The position numbers were made by a program, and so were the translations under genes. The notes beneath the pieces were generated by a model. That model was not told the DNA's origin and did no database searches. It was given only the letters and a program-made list of their open reading frames with translations. A DNA stretch of 40,643 nucleotides from a virus: positions 1-40,643 of IMG/VR virus record IMGVR_UViG_3300020411_002770, one strand, 5' to 3'. Position 1 is the first letter of the stretch, and each line of letters opens with the position of its first letter. This document shows, piece after piece, positions 19,629 to 33,200 of this stretch.

Positions 19629-21221
19629 TTAGGTACCATCATAAGATTGTAAGGTAGAATCCATAGTAGATGATGTACTATCGAATCTATTATCAGTGCT
19701 TCCACCATCACCAGCACCAGTTACTGTCAATATTGCTGCTTGTGAATCTAATGGTGAGTTAGAAGCAGGTACTGGTGCACCATTTGGACCAGTTATACGA
19801 CATCTAAAGCGATACCCAGTCATATAGGGTAGTGCAGTTAGAGAATAGGTATCTGCGGTAGCACCTGTGATGACAGCAAATGCGAAACCACCGTCAGTAG
19901 ATCTATACCACTGGTATGATACAGGTCCGTCCTCTGGTATTACTAACTTCTGTATATTGAAGGTAGCAGTTTGACCAGAATTGACAGTAACATTCTGTGG
20001 TTGTAATGTAAATTGTAAAGTTGGAGGGATTGGAGGGTCTCCACCGTCTCCACCATCACCACCAGATGATACAGGTGCTACAGTGAACGTGGTGTCAATA
20101 GTTTCTCTGGTTGTATTACCAATGATATAAGGGAATTTTGTTATATCATTGTCATCAGGGTCTACTGTTAGGAAATATGCGTAGGTTCCAGTGGGATATT
20201 CAGGTGTAAAGCAATATCTACCGTTATGAATATCTAAATCTCCACTACCTTCGACATATTCATAGTCTTCCATGAGTGCACCAGCAGGTGGATTGTCAGA
20301 ATCCGTGCCATAATCGGGTCTACCAGGTGCTTCTTGGTCTTTAATACCGTATTGAGTCCTCATTGTACGAGTACCACTCAAATTATCGAATGGATCATCA
20401 TATCCAAAAGGACCATAGATGGGAAATCCATCAAAACATATGCCAATTATCTTAGAATGACCGTCTGGATGACGAATATTATTACCATTAAACTGGGTAT
20501 TACCATAATAATCGTTATAACTTGCCATTGTTGAATTGGCTTTCCAACAATCTAAGAAATGTGGGTCGTGATAATGGTATTCACCTGATTGTGTAGGGTG
20601 TCCACCACAATTATCTTCTCCAGAATTAACAAAAGGTGCATCTCCAGCAGCAACCCAACTGAATCCAGCAGGAGGATTGAGTCCTGATCCAGCAGAAGGG
20701 TTAAAAATAGCAACTCCATTGCCAGCAATTCCTATGTTCCCCAGTGGAGTTTGAGTTCTTCCGTTTCTGCTATCCCAATACTCATATGTACCATTAACAG
20801 GAGTTATCTCCTGTGTATCCATGATCAAATCTAATCTATCATCTGCTGCCAACCAGCACTCACCAGCAATAGAAGTAAACTCAGTGCCCTTGTAAAGATA
20901 TCTTAAGTGTAATCCATCACTAAACTTAAACATTAAGTGGTCACCAGGTTGAATATTATTCCCAGTGAATACAGTAAGATCTGTTACTGACAATGTTATT
21001 GATCGAATGAATCCATCATGCGTATAGACATTGGAGTCAAACGTCCTAGCAGTGCCAAATGTGCCACCTCTATACAAGAAATCATGATCGAAATCTTGCT
21101 CAGTAGGTACATTAGGGTTGTGATCGTTAGGAAACGTGCCATGAGCCACTGGCGATGGTAATCCATTGGATGCCACCGTCAAGACTTTAGTCGCTTCGTT
21201 GTAAGTTGCTGTTGCACTCAT
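19629..21221 (-). CDS. YHYH-domain virion protein with Ig-like domain, 530 aa
   Basis: Residues about 140-355 match the YHYH domain (I recall Pfam PF14240): GEYHYHDPHFLDCW at 213-226, HSKIIGICFDGFPIYGPFGY, NPPAGALMEDYEYVEGSGDL and NGRYCFTPEYPTGTYAYFLT. The biochemical role of this domain is not known to me; the dense His residues (216, 218, 221 and others) could bind metal. A Gly-rich linker (about 375-392) leads to an Ig-like domain at about 395-500 (LQPQNVTVNSGQTATF, VSYQWYRS, GYRFRCRIT), related to the C-terminal domain of the giant protein encoded just upstream. The tail is Ser/Thr-rich. The ATG is 8 bases after the giant gene's stop. YHYH proteins are known among T4-like cyanophage structural genes. 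Role inferred: virion decoration or host contact. Confidence 0.93.
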   Translation of the reverse strand: MSATATYNEATKVLTVASNGLPSPVAHGTFPNDHNPNVPTEQDFDHDFLYRGGTFGTARTFDSNVYTHDGFIRSITLSVTDLTVFTGNNIQPGDHLMFKFSDGLHLRYLYKGTEFTSIAGECWLAADDRLDLIMDTQEITPVNGTYEYWDSRNGRTQTPLGNIGIAGNGVAIFNPSAGSGLNPPAGFSWVAAGDAPFVNSGEDNCGGHPTQSGEYHYHDPHFLDCWKANSTMASYNDYYGNTQFNGNNIRHPDGHSKIIGICFDGFPIYGPFGYDDPFDNLSGTRTMRTQYGIKDQEAPGRPDYGTDSDNPPAGALMEDYEYVEGSGDLDIHNGRYCFTPEYPTGTYAYFLTVDPDDNDITKFPYIIGNTTRETIDTTFTVAPVSSGGDGGDGGDPPIPPTLQFTLQPQNVTVNSGQTATFNIQKLVIPEDGPVSYQWYRSTDGGFAFAVITGATADTYSLTALPYMTGYRFRCRITGPNGAPVPASNSPLDSQAAILTVTGAGDGGSTDNRFDSTSSTMDSTLQSYDGT

Positions 21222-21229
21222 GGAGTTAT

Positions 21230-24200
21230 TTAGATGTCATCAAAGATTTGTGTTGGTAAGAAGTTGCTTAGGACTGTAGCACCAGTCTGGACGCTCAATA
21301 CAGCAGATAGTGAGTAAACTGGAGTTGCACCAGATGCAGTGATCGCAACACGATATTCGTCACTGTCGTCTGCCTGTGTAGTATTTGGAGTATTGTATGT
21401 TGACTGGTTAGCACCAATGATGTTGCTCCATGTCTGTGTGCCATACTCCTTCTTCTGCCACTGATAATTCATTGTCTGATCGTTAGTTACGGTAGAGACA
21501 ACTGTGAATGAAGCAGAGTAACCTTGGTTAACTGTTACGTTAACTGGGTCTTGTGATATGAAGATTGTGCCAGGATCGATATCTCCAGCACCACCTGTGT
21601 ATTCAGATCCTTCGCCAGCGAGTACGTCAAATCCACCGTTAATAGGAGCACCTTCAGGAGTTGTGAAACTATCAGGAACTTCATTATCGATAGCAACTGT
21701 TGGTAATGCGTATCCGATACCAGGAGTCTTAACATCAATTCTAGTAACACCCATCAATGCCTTGATACGAGCGTCAAATCCAGAAGAGGAGATAACGTCA
21801 ACGTTAGGACGTGAAGTATAACCATCACCAGAGTTGGTTAGGTTAGCATTTGTAATCTGTCCAGATGTGATATCAGCGATAGCAGCAGCGTTACGACCCT
21901 TAACAGATCCAGTGTACTCGAATGTGATTAGTGAGTTTGAAGACTCAATTAGAGCAACCTCACGAGCAAATTCTTCACCGTCTATTTCAAGTTTGTCACC
22001 AGCTTCGATTGGTGGGACAACGGTTGCTGCGATAACGTCTGCGTCAGATCCAATGTATGAGAAACCAACGAATGTTGATCCCGCACGTGGGACTTCAGCG
22101 AAGATTAATCGTGAACCAACGATCTCGTATGCGAGTCCAGGTTCCTGTATAACACCGTTAAGTGATACGATAATGTTATTCTCAGGACGGATAACGTTAG
22201 ATGAAACACCTTCAGTTAGAGTCAAGGAGTAGAATAATCCAGATCTCTTAAGGTTGAAGGAAGATCTCAATGAATCAAACTCATAACTGATATCGTCTAA
22301 CTGACGTAATTTACCAACGTAGTAACCAACGAATTGTGATCCGATTACAGGTGGCTCAGCAAACTGAATCTTGTCTGAGAATGCAACGTAAGAGTTGTTA
22401 CCGCCAGGAGGCTGTAGGATACCATTAACGAATGCTAGTAAGTGACCAGCTGGATCTGGGAAGTATGCTTCACCATTAGAGATGGTTAAATCAAACTGTG
22501 TTTGCTGACCATCAAATCCTCTGAAGTATCTGTCAACACGACCTTCGAGTGTGCGAGCAGATGAAACTGCACCACCCCATCCGTAGTCGGAAATGACTGA
22601 CATATTATCAACGAATGCCCCAGAAGCATCTTCTACCCAAATTTCAGCAGTGATACCAACTTGCTCGATTGATACGACCTTAGCGTATGATGAGTAAGTT
22701 GTTGTAGTTACGTTAGTAACGTTAGCATATATGCTTGGGAAGTTAGATCCAAGATCAATCTTACCAATGTTGTTTGTGCCTTGAGTTACAGCATCGATTG
22801 TCTCACCTGTGCCTACTGGAACTACGTTACCAACCCAAAGTTTGTGTATACCGTAGTTAGGATCAGTATTCTCAAGCTCTAATCCATTAATGTATTTTGT
22901 TACAGTTGCTTTGAATCCTGGATTCTTCTCAGTTGTACCTTGTAGGAGTGATACTTCATCACCAACACGGAAGGTATCATTAGTGCCGATATCAACGATT
23001 GCGACTCCAAGATCTAACTCATATACCGCAGTACCATGTATGTACTGGTTAAGTTGAATCTGTGTACCAGTTATACCCTTAACTGAAAGGATGTATGCAG
23101 TAACACTACCGTAGATAACGTCACCAGGATCCCACTGAGCATCAATGGTTTCAACATCAATCGTGATACGACCACCAGTATTACCTGTAAGTGATCCAGA
23201 CTTATTGACATAGTTGTCAATGTATCCTTCAGTATTTGATTCTTTAGAGAAGAACCAATCACCTGAAGCAAATGCACCTCTAGAGACATTAAGTAAGAAT
23301 CTATCAGTTGGGGCACCAGCAGTACCTGTTGCACCAGATGTCTGACCTTCTAATACATCATTCTGAGCTATAGTACCAGCGATAGTTTGTAGTTTAACTA
23401 ATGATGTGCCATCAGTAGACTTCTTAGTCTGCATTACAAAACCAGTATTTGATCCAGCACCTTGGACTTGGACAGTCTCACCATTCAAGAAGACTTCATA
23501 CTCACCACCCTGTGTGGTTGACATACCAGTGATAGGATAATGTGTAAAGATCTTACGGATAGTTGCTTCATTATCCTGAATTCTTCCTATCTCAGACTCA
23601 GCACCTGAAACACTACCGTAGATAACGTCAGCAGGATTGAATCCACCTTGGATTGGAGTATCAGAAGGATCGATAGCATATACTGGAGCGTTACGAGTAA
23701 TACCACTTCTCTGTACAACTGCCATGATTTGTGATCCAGAATTACTTGTATCAACTTGTAATACTCTGAATCTTCCATCGTGGATGTAAGAAGCACCAAT
23801 TTCAAACCACTCAGCAGTAGCAGTCAAACAATAGAAATAAGGTTGACCTGTCAATCCACTTAGGGATGTATCAGATGCAGGGATGTAACTTAATACATCA
23901 CCACGTCTGAAGTTGTTAGCACGATTAATTCTAATTCTATATTCAGCACGGTCAAATCCAACTTCAACTTCAGGAGTTAGTGTAACCAATGCAGGGTCAG
24001 TATTGTAATCCCAACCTACCTCATACTTGGTAACTCTGTTAACAGCATCAGTAGATGCAACGAATGTAACTCTTGCTTCTGTTGGGAAGGATGATCTTTC
24101 TAGAGCAAACTCAATTGGGTTAAGTGAAGAGTCAATTATAAACTCAACTGCTTCCTGATTCCACTCAAGTCTTCCAGCTGGTTGCCATACGTCATAGTTG

Positions 24201-27200
24201 TCCCAAACACTATCAGTACCAACAAGATACATGATACTCTTAATGTATTCTCTACATCTGGTTAGAGCAAATAGGATCTGAGATCTAACAACATCTTGGA
24301 ATGCAATGAAATTACCTTCACCATCAAACCAGTCTTGTGTCATTCTGAATGATCCAGCATTACCACCTGTAATCAAGTCATAACGGACTGCCTTAAGGAC
24401 ATCATTACAGAAGTCAATAGTTAAGTTAGTAGATGGGTAACTTGCTAGTGTATCTGAGAATGCTCTTCCAGCAATTGCTTGCTGATTGAAGAGAATCATG
24501 TTAGCGATAATCTTATTATTATATGTGCCAGCACCTAGAGTGGTTGACATACTATCGAATAATGTATCGATAGCAGACTGGACGTTATAACATGTACCTG
24601 ACTGGTATACGGTATTGGTATATGCAGATGGGAATGTCTTAGTTACACTGTTAACAAGATAGTTTTGATTGTTATTTGCTGCTTGAGATATAGTGTTGAT
24701 GTATATGTCAGCAAGTGTATTAATTGCAGAAGCAGTTTCATTACATGTGCCAACCCAGTTACCATTAGCATCTTGACCACCACCAGATACATCGTATGTA
24801 ATTGTTAGATCTCTAGCAACTACATCTGGAGTGTACTTGACGGGCCATACAGTTGGTAGTGTGTAACTTCTGTTTGCAATATTACTTGGGTTAGTAAATG
24901 CATCAGTTGCAAAGTTAACAAGAGTAGTAAGTTCGTTTTCTACATTTAGAGATTCATTTCCAGTGTATGCAGGATCAACTAGACGTGATCTATAGTAATC
25001 TAGATCAGATCTTGTAGGCCATGCCCATGACTTAACATGCTGTACTGGTAGTTTCTGACCATCAGCATAGTCTGTAACACGTGGATATGTGTGGTTAGTC
25101 TGGTTGCTATCCTGTGAGCATGTAAAGGTTAATGAATTGCTATCAATGATAACAGCATCATCAGTACCAAGAGTATGATTTGCAACAGTTAGAGTTAACT
25201 GACCACTTGTAGGCTCATAGTATGCGTCTGTAGGTGTTAATTGTGTACCATCATTGGCAACAGTAATACAGTTGGATAGAGCAGATACGAAAGTATGTCT
25301 ATAATTACCACCCTGTATTAACGCACCAGCATTAGCACTTACAAATGTATGCTGATATGTATTTCCAGCTGGTGACTTACCAACGTTAATAGTAATAGTG
25401 CCGTCTTGTTTCTTAAGACCCTTCTTCTTAGCAGATACGAATGTATGAGTACCAAGGAATGTAGAAGGAATCATATTGAATCCTAATACACCAACATCGA
25501 ATGTTGAGGTAGATACATTATGTACTGGTAACCACTGGTTACTTGCATGATCAGTAGGTCTTGGATATGTGTGAGGAGTTTCATCCTTATCCAGATCACA
25601 TGTAAATGCCAATGAGAAGTCATCAAACATTACATAATCATTTGCCTTAACAACTCCATTAGTATCAGCAGATACGAATGTGTGACGATAACTACCACCA
25701 CCTATTACAGCACCAGCAAGAGCACTTACGAATGTATGATCGTATAGATCAGCAGTAGCAGCAACATCTACATCAACAGTAATCTTACCAGACTGTCTAT
25801 GTAAACCGTTATGCTTCGCATCAGCAAATGTATGTGTGTAGTTACCACCAACGGTAACACCGTTTGTAGCAGCAGAGTGGAATGTATGAGTATACTCACC
25901 ACCAACAGTAACAATAGATCTCTGGACGTTAGATGCGTTAGCAGAAACAAATGTATGGACTGTTGTATTTGTAGAAGGAATGTCTGTTAATACTTGGACA
26001 TCGAATAGATCACAATTAACATTAGAGATCTTCAACCATCTTCCACTTGAAGGATCAGTAGATCTTGGATATGAATGATTAGTAACGTTGTTATCCTTAC
26101 CACATGTGAAGGTTAATGAATTGTCTGCAATCTTAACATACTCACCGTTAATGAATCCATTGCCCACTAGGATACCGTTTGCAGTAGCAGACTGGAATAC
26201 ATGAGCAGTAGTATCTGTGATAGCACCTTGACCACCGTTAACGTTAACAGTAATTGTTGTGCCAGATACAGCAGTGATGTCTAACTCTTGATTATATGCA
26301 TAATCAGCACCAGATGTTGTGGCAGCACCAGCAGCACGTGGATATGTCTTAGTAGTTACGTTTCCATCTCCACCATAATCACAAGTGAATGTTAGTGAGT
26401 TAGGTAACAATCTGATAGTATCATCAGTAGTCAGAGTATGTGCTCCGATTGTTAATTCTAAAGTACCAGATGTTGGGTTGTATGCAGCACCCGTAGCAGT
26501 CTTCTTATCTTTAGGTACAGAGAGTGTCATGAATCCAGTAGCAGGATTGTATGATGCAGTCTCTGTGGAGTATGTGTTATTAGCGTTTTGGAATACGTGA
26601 GTTGTAGTGTTAGAAGATGTACCAACATCAACTGTAATACCATCAGCAGTAACAGCAGTAATCTCAACTCTATTATTATATGCAGGGTCATTGCCTGTAG
26701 CACCACCCCATCCTGTAGGACGTGGATACCAGTGATCAGAATTTTGTGAATCTTGATCACAACGGAAGACCATTGATTTGTTTGCAATCTTAACGTAGTT
26801 ACCAACCTTAAGTTGATGGGTACCGATGGTCATTGTTAGAAGACCAGTATTAGGTACGTAAGATGCAGCACTTACTCCATAACCTTTAGCATGTGATTCT
26901 CCAACATCAAGTTTGATTGTTGAATTCTCCATCATGATGCCACCATCAGCAGCACTTACAAATGTGTGTGCATAAGATCCACCACCCTTAACTACACCTC
27001 TAATAATTGCACCTGTTGCAGCAGATTGGAAGTTATGAGTTGTTGTGTTAGATGATGTACCAACGTTAACTGAGAAGGAATTAGCATCAACATAAGTAAC
27101 ACTTAACCATGCATTATTAGATGCAGGATCTTGCTTTCTAGGATATGCATGATCGCTTCCAAAACTATCTTGCTGACATCTGAATACGATAGACTCATCC

Positions 27201-30200
27201 TTAATTTGAATCTTATCTCCAGTAACAAATGGATGACCAGCAACTGTCAATACCAACTCACCAGATCCAGGTGTGAATGTTGCACCTGTAGGTGTGAATG
27301 CATTTACAGATCTTACAAATGTATGCTGAGAAGTATTAGAAGAAATACCAACATTAACTACAACGCTATCAGCAGTAACTGATTGAATTGGAATAGAAGT
27401 ATCATAATATGGATCATCAGCAGTAGCACCACCTTGACCATTTGCACGAGGATAGAAGTGCTCAGTTGCGTTATTATCTAAAAGACACTTGAATACTAAT
27501 GACTGATTTTCAATCCACAATGATTCATGTGCAACCTTAAGTCCATTAGGAGCAGCAGTTACAAATGTATGTGCATATCCACCACCAGAAATTACAGCAC
27601 CAGCAGCAGTACCACCAGCCCAGTTGTGTGTAGTTTCATCAGTGATTGCTCCCTGATTTCCGTTAACGTTAACTGTGATTGTTGTAGCAGTCTTAGCAGT
27701 AATTGGTAGGGCAGTATCATATGCATAGTCCTTACCATTTGCGGTAGAAGCACCAGATGATCTTGGATATGTCTTCTGAGTTGTGTTACCATCACCATTG
27801 AAATCACAAGTGAATGTTAATGAATTAGGTTTGATCTTAATGCTATCACCAACATCTAATGTATGAGATCCAATGGTAAGTTCCATGTTACCTGATGTTG
27901 GATTATAATTAGCAGCCGTTACGTTATGTGTAGACTGAGGTGAAGTACCTACATTGACTTTAAATGTATCATAAGTGACATCACTGATTGGCATCCACTG
28001 ATTAAACTGAGGATCAGTTGTTCTAGGATAAGTCTTAGTGGATGTATTTCCATCCATTCCACAAGTGAATGATAATGAATCTTGAGCAATCTTAACTCTG
28101 TCACCAATAGTGAATCCATGAGCAGGAATTGTTACAAGTAAAGTACCAGCAATAGGATCGTAATCTGCATTAGTAATAGTATGAGTGGATCCACCTTTAT
28201 AACCATGTGGTCCAATCTTGAGTGTCATATCACCTGTAGTAGGCTCATATGTTGCATCAGAAACAAGATAATTAGCACGAGTTGTAGTACCGATCTGGAC
28301 GTTAAAGTTGTTACCAGCAACACCAGATACTTCTAACCACTTATCATATGCAGGATCAATTCCTTCACGAGGATAAGAATGATTAGTAGCATTGCCATCC
28401 ATATCACAAGACATTGTGAGTGAGTTTGGCTTCAACTTAATTCTATTACCATTACTGAATGGATTATTCAATACTGTTAATGTTAATACACCAGTCTCGG
28501 CATTATATGTTGCACCAGATGCTGTGTATTCTGCATGTCCTACATCCTTAATTTCTATAGAATGATCGTATGCTCTATCTCTCTTATGAGTTACACCACC
28601 ACCAACAGCAGAAACAAATGTATGACTGAATGATCCACCTTTTCTGATTGTACCTCTTAAGATTGAATTAACCTTAGCAGTTACAAATGTATGTGTGGAA
28701 GTATTTGTAGAAGGTACCTTATCAAGTACTTGGACTCTAAATGTATCTTGAGTTACATTAGAAATTGTTAACCACTTACCAGATGCAGGATCACCATGTC
28801 TAGGATAAGCATGCTCAGTTGCATGGTCATCTTTAGCACATGTGAAGATCAATGCATTATCTTCAATCAATACTTGCTCACCATCTAACATTCCATGATC
28901 AGGAATTGTGATGGTCATAACACCAGATGCACCACTATAAGTTACATTGGTTGGTGTCTTACCTACAGCAGGTTTGAAGATATGAGCATGATTAGAAGAT
29001 CCACTAGGTGAAGAATTAACGTTAACAGTTATAGTGCTATCATCAACAGCAGTAACATTAACAGCATCACGGAATGCAGGATCGTCAGCAGTTGCACCAC
29101 CAACACCATTTGCTCTTGGATATGTGTGGTCAGATCCATGACCATCTTGAGCACATGTAAATGTCATTGAGTACTCATTGATATAGATGCTATCGTTAAC
29201 TTCTATACCATGATCAGGACCAACAGTAATTACCATATTACCGTTAGAAGCATTATATTCTACATTCTGAGGATCGAAACTTACAAACTCAGACTTACCA
29301 ACAAAAATGTCAATAGTGTTTTCAGTTGCATTCTCTACAGGCTTCCACTTACCACTAATAGGATCAGAAGATCTTGGATATGTCTTAGTTGATGTATTAC
29401 CATCCATTGTGCAATTCAATGACAATGCATTGTCTGCAATCTTAATAAGAGATCCATTATCCATTCCATGATTAGTAATAGTAAGAGTTAGATAACCTGT
29501 CTCACCATTGAAATCTGCACCTGTAGGTGTGAATGAATCAATAGTTGTTCTTGGATAAGCATGTTGTGATCCATTCTGATCCATATCACATGTAAATGTG
29601 ACAGCACCATCAGCAAGTTTTACATGCTGACCTTGCTTCAATGAATGAGGACCAATATTAAGCTCAAGATGTCCTGTGTAAGGATCATAAGAAGCATCAG
29701 TAGGTGTGAATTGTGAAGCAGCAGTTGTGCCAACATTAAGCTCAAATGTATCTTGAGTTACGTTTTCAATTTGTATCCACTTACCACTGATAGGATCTGT
29801 ACCTCTAGGATATGCATGATCGGATGAATTATCATCCATTGTGCAATTCATATGAAGAGCATAATCATCTAACTTGATGAAGTCACCATTAGAGAATCCA
29901 TGCTTACTAACTGTTAGTGCCAATACACCTGTTGAAGGAGTATAAGTTGCTCCACTTGGAGTATGTCTTGTTACACCATCATCAATAATTCTTAGAGACT
30001 CATTGTATGCAGGATCAGTAATTCTAGGATATGTGTGCTCAGTAGAATTACCATCTTTAGAGCATGTGAATGTTAGAGAATTAGCAGCAATCTTAATGCT
30101 ATCGTTACCCTTCATCATTGTTGCAACAGTAATACTCTTAGGTACTGCTGATACAAATGTATGAGTAGAAGTGTTAGAAGAAGGTATGTTGAATAATACT

Positions 30201-33200
30201 TGAACGTCAAATGTATCTTCAGTGACGTTACTTACCTTCATCCACTCATCACTGAATGGATCATTCTTTCTAGGATAAGAGTGATTAGTTTGGTTACTAT
30301 CCTGTGTGCAGGTCATAGTAACAAATCCATCTTGTACCTTAATTCTGCCACCATTCTGTAGACCATGCTTCGCAGAAGTAATGGTCATAACACCTGTAGT
30401 TGGATTGTATGCAACGTTGGTTGGTGTTAGTTGTGCAGGAGCAACAAACTTATGACTGTAGTTACCACCAGTTACAACTTGTGCCCTGGTAATACCATTA
30501 GGAGTTGCAGACTTGAAGGTATGTAATGTTGTATTTGTAGATGGAATATTCTCTAATACTTGGACATCAAATGTGTCATCTGTGCAATTAGAAATTGTTA
30601 TCCACTTACCACTTACAGGGTCACTGCTTCTTGGATAAGCATGGTCGGATCCATTACTATCTTGTAAGCATGTGAATACAAGTGAATTGTTATTGATCTT
30701 AATGCTCTCTCCATCATGGAATCCATGATTAGGAACTGTGATCGTCATAACACCTGTAGCTGGTAGATAGTTTGCATCAGTAGCAGTATAAGTTTCAGTA
30801 CCAGGAATGAAGGTATGAGCATACTGACCACCAGCAACTAATGCACCACTTACTGCACTCTGGAATGTGTGAGTTGTTGGGTTAGTAATTTGTCCATTAC
30901 CAACGTCAAGAGTAACAGTACCATTTTGTCTGTGTAATGAATTAGATACAACAGAAACGAATGTATGATCGTATACATCATTAACAGCAGACTTACCAAC
31001 TTGGACAGAGAATCCAGTAGGACTTACATTACGGATTGGTAACCACTGTCTGTATGTTGGGTCAGATCTTCTTGGATAAGTATGGTTTGATTGATTGTTA
31101 TCCTTACTGCAAGTAAATGTAATTGCATTCTCATCAAATCTTACAAAGTCACGTGCATGATAAATTGCACCTGTAGCAATATTATTGCAAACGTGAGTTG
31201 TAGTATTAGAGATAGGTGAGTCACCATAAAGATTACCAACCTGTAGATCGTATGTGTTACTACCGATATTGAATGCCTTTAACCACTTACCAGAAACAGG
31301 ATCAGAAGGTCTTGGATATAAGTGATCAGTTGCCTGACTATCTTTATCACATCTGAATGTTAAGACGCTATCTCTGATCATCATCATGTCACCATTCTTC
31401 ACGCTGTGACCATTCTGAGTTAACCTTAATATACCTGTAGTAGGATAGAAGGTGCACATTGTAGGTGTAAGCTCATTAGGTCCTAAGAAACTATTAGCAA
31501 CCGTAATTTGCATACTACCCTCAGTTGGGTTGTATGTAATATCAGTAGGTGTATGATTGGTTTCACCAATTTCCCATACAGGAATATTACTATCGTAGAA
31601 GTGATCCTTCTTATGAGTTATGCAGTTATTAGTTGCAGATAAGAAGTTATGAGCTGTAACATGAGTAGAAGGTATTACATCAAGTACTTCAACGTTGAAA
31701 CTATTAGCAGTCGTATCTTGTATTTGTACCCACTTACCAGCAACAGGGTCTGTTGCTCTTGGATATAGATGAGCAGAAACAATAATACCAGTTACACATT
31801 CTGAATCAGCAGAGATAAAGTTATGAGTACTTGTATCTGTGATAGCACCTTGACCACCATTGAAGTTAACAAATACGCTGTCAGCAGATACTGAATCAAT
31901 TGGTAAGTATGTATTATATGCATAATCCTTACCGTTTGAAGTTGCAGCACCTGTTGCACGAGGATATTTCTTCTGAGTTGTATAACCATCACCATTAAAG
32001 TCACATGTAAATGTGAGAGACTCAGGTGAAATCTGAATCATATCATTGGTGGTTAAACCATGATATAAACCAAGAGTTAATTCTGCTACACCTGTTGTAG
32101 GATTGTAATCTATAGCAGTAGGAGTATGTCTTGAAATATCTTTCTTACAGCTGAATGATAGAGACTCATCAGCAATCTTCACATATGAATATGGTAAGAA
32201 TCCATGGTTAGCAACATGGAATGTAAGATGACCTGTATTAGGATCATAATCTACATGAGATGGAGTATGAGTAGTAACAGCAGATCTAGGATATGTGTGG
32301 TTGCTTGAATTGCCATCAGCAGCACATCTGAATGTTAATCCATCATCCTTAATTCTTACACTATCACCAGCATGTCTAACACAGTTAGCTACAGATGTTG
32401 AATAGGTATGATCATAAATTCCACCAGTTATAATAGCTGCTCTATGGACACAATTAGGTGTGCAACCAACAAATGTGTGTAGAGTTGTATTACTCTGAGG
32501 AATGTCCACTAGTACTTGGACATCAAAGCTTTGTGTAGTTACGTTAGTAACTTCAAACCAATTATCTGAGAATGGATCAGAAGGTCTTGGATAGGTATGT
32601 ACTGTAGCATGATTATCAAAACCACAAGTAAATTTCAAGGAGTTATTATCAATCTTGATCCTATCTCCATTTTCAAATCCATGACCATCGATAGTTAGAT
32701 TAAGAATACCTGTTGTTGGATTGTATACAGCACTTTCTGGAGTAAATCCTACATGTGGTATAAAGGTATGATCTGTAGTATCAGAAGATTGACCAACATC
32801 AAGAGTTATAGTTCCATCCTTCTTAGTAATTCCACCAACTGTTCCTTGGACAAATGTATGAGCAGTAGTGTTGGTTGAAGGAGCATAACTTAATACTTGG
32901 ACATCAAATGTGTAAGTACTTACATTAGATACTGCCAACCATCTATTTGCATATGGGTCAGTTGCTCTAGGATATGGATGATTAGATCCATTGTTATCTT
33001 CTAAGCAAGTGAATGTTACAGCACCCTCTTTAAACTTAACTTCATCACCATTACTCAATCCATGAGCAGCATCAGTGGTGATACTCATAATACCTGTTGT
33101 AGGATTATATGATGTACCTGTAGTTGCAGTTAAAGGTGATCCATCATGAATGATTGGACATGGCTTGTTATAGAATGGGTCAGCACCACCGTTACCAGAG

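Noticed and set aside
21227-21234. TCTAAATA as a firm promoter for the YHYH gene
   Set aside because: It is only 5 bases from the ATG and includes the upstream stop codon, so the transcript would be nearly leaderless. Kept only as part of a junction-level finding.
31930-32010. True EF-hand calcium site in the CDFNGDG module variant
   Set aside because: The loop begins D-x-N-x-D-G but position 12 is Lys instead of Glu or Asp, so a canonical EF-hand is not supported. Some other calcium loop remains possible.
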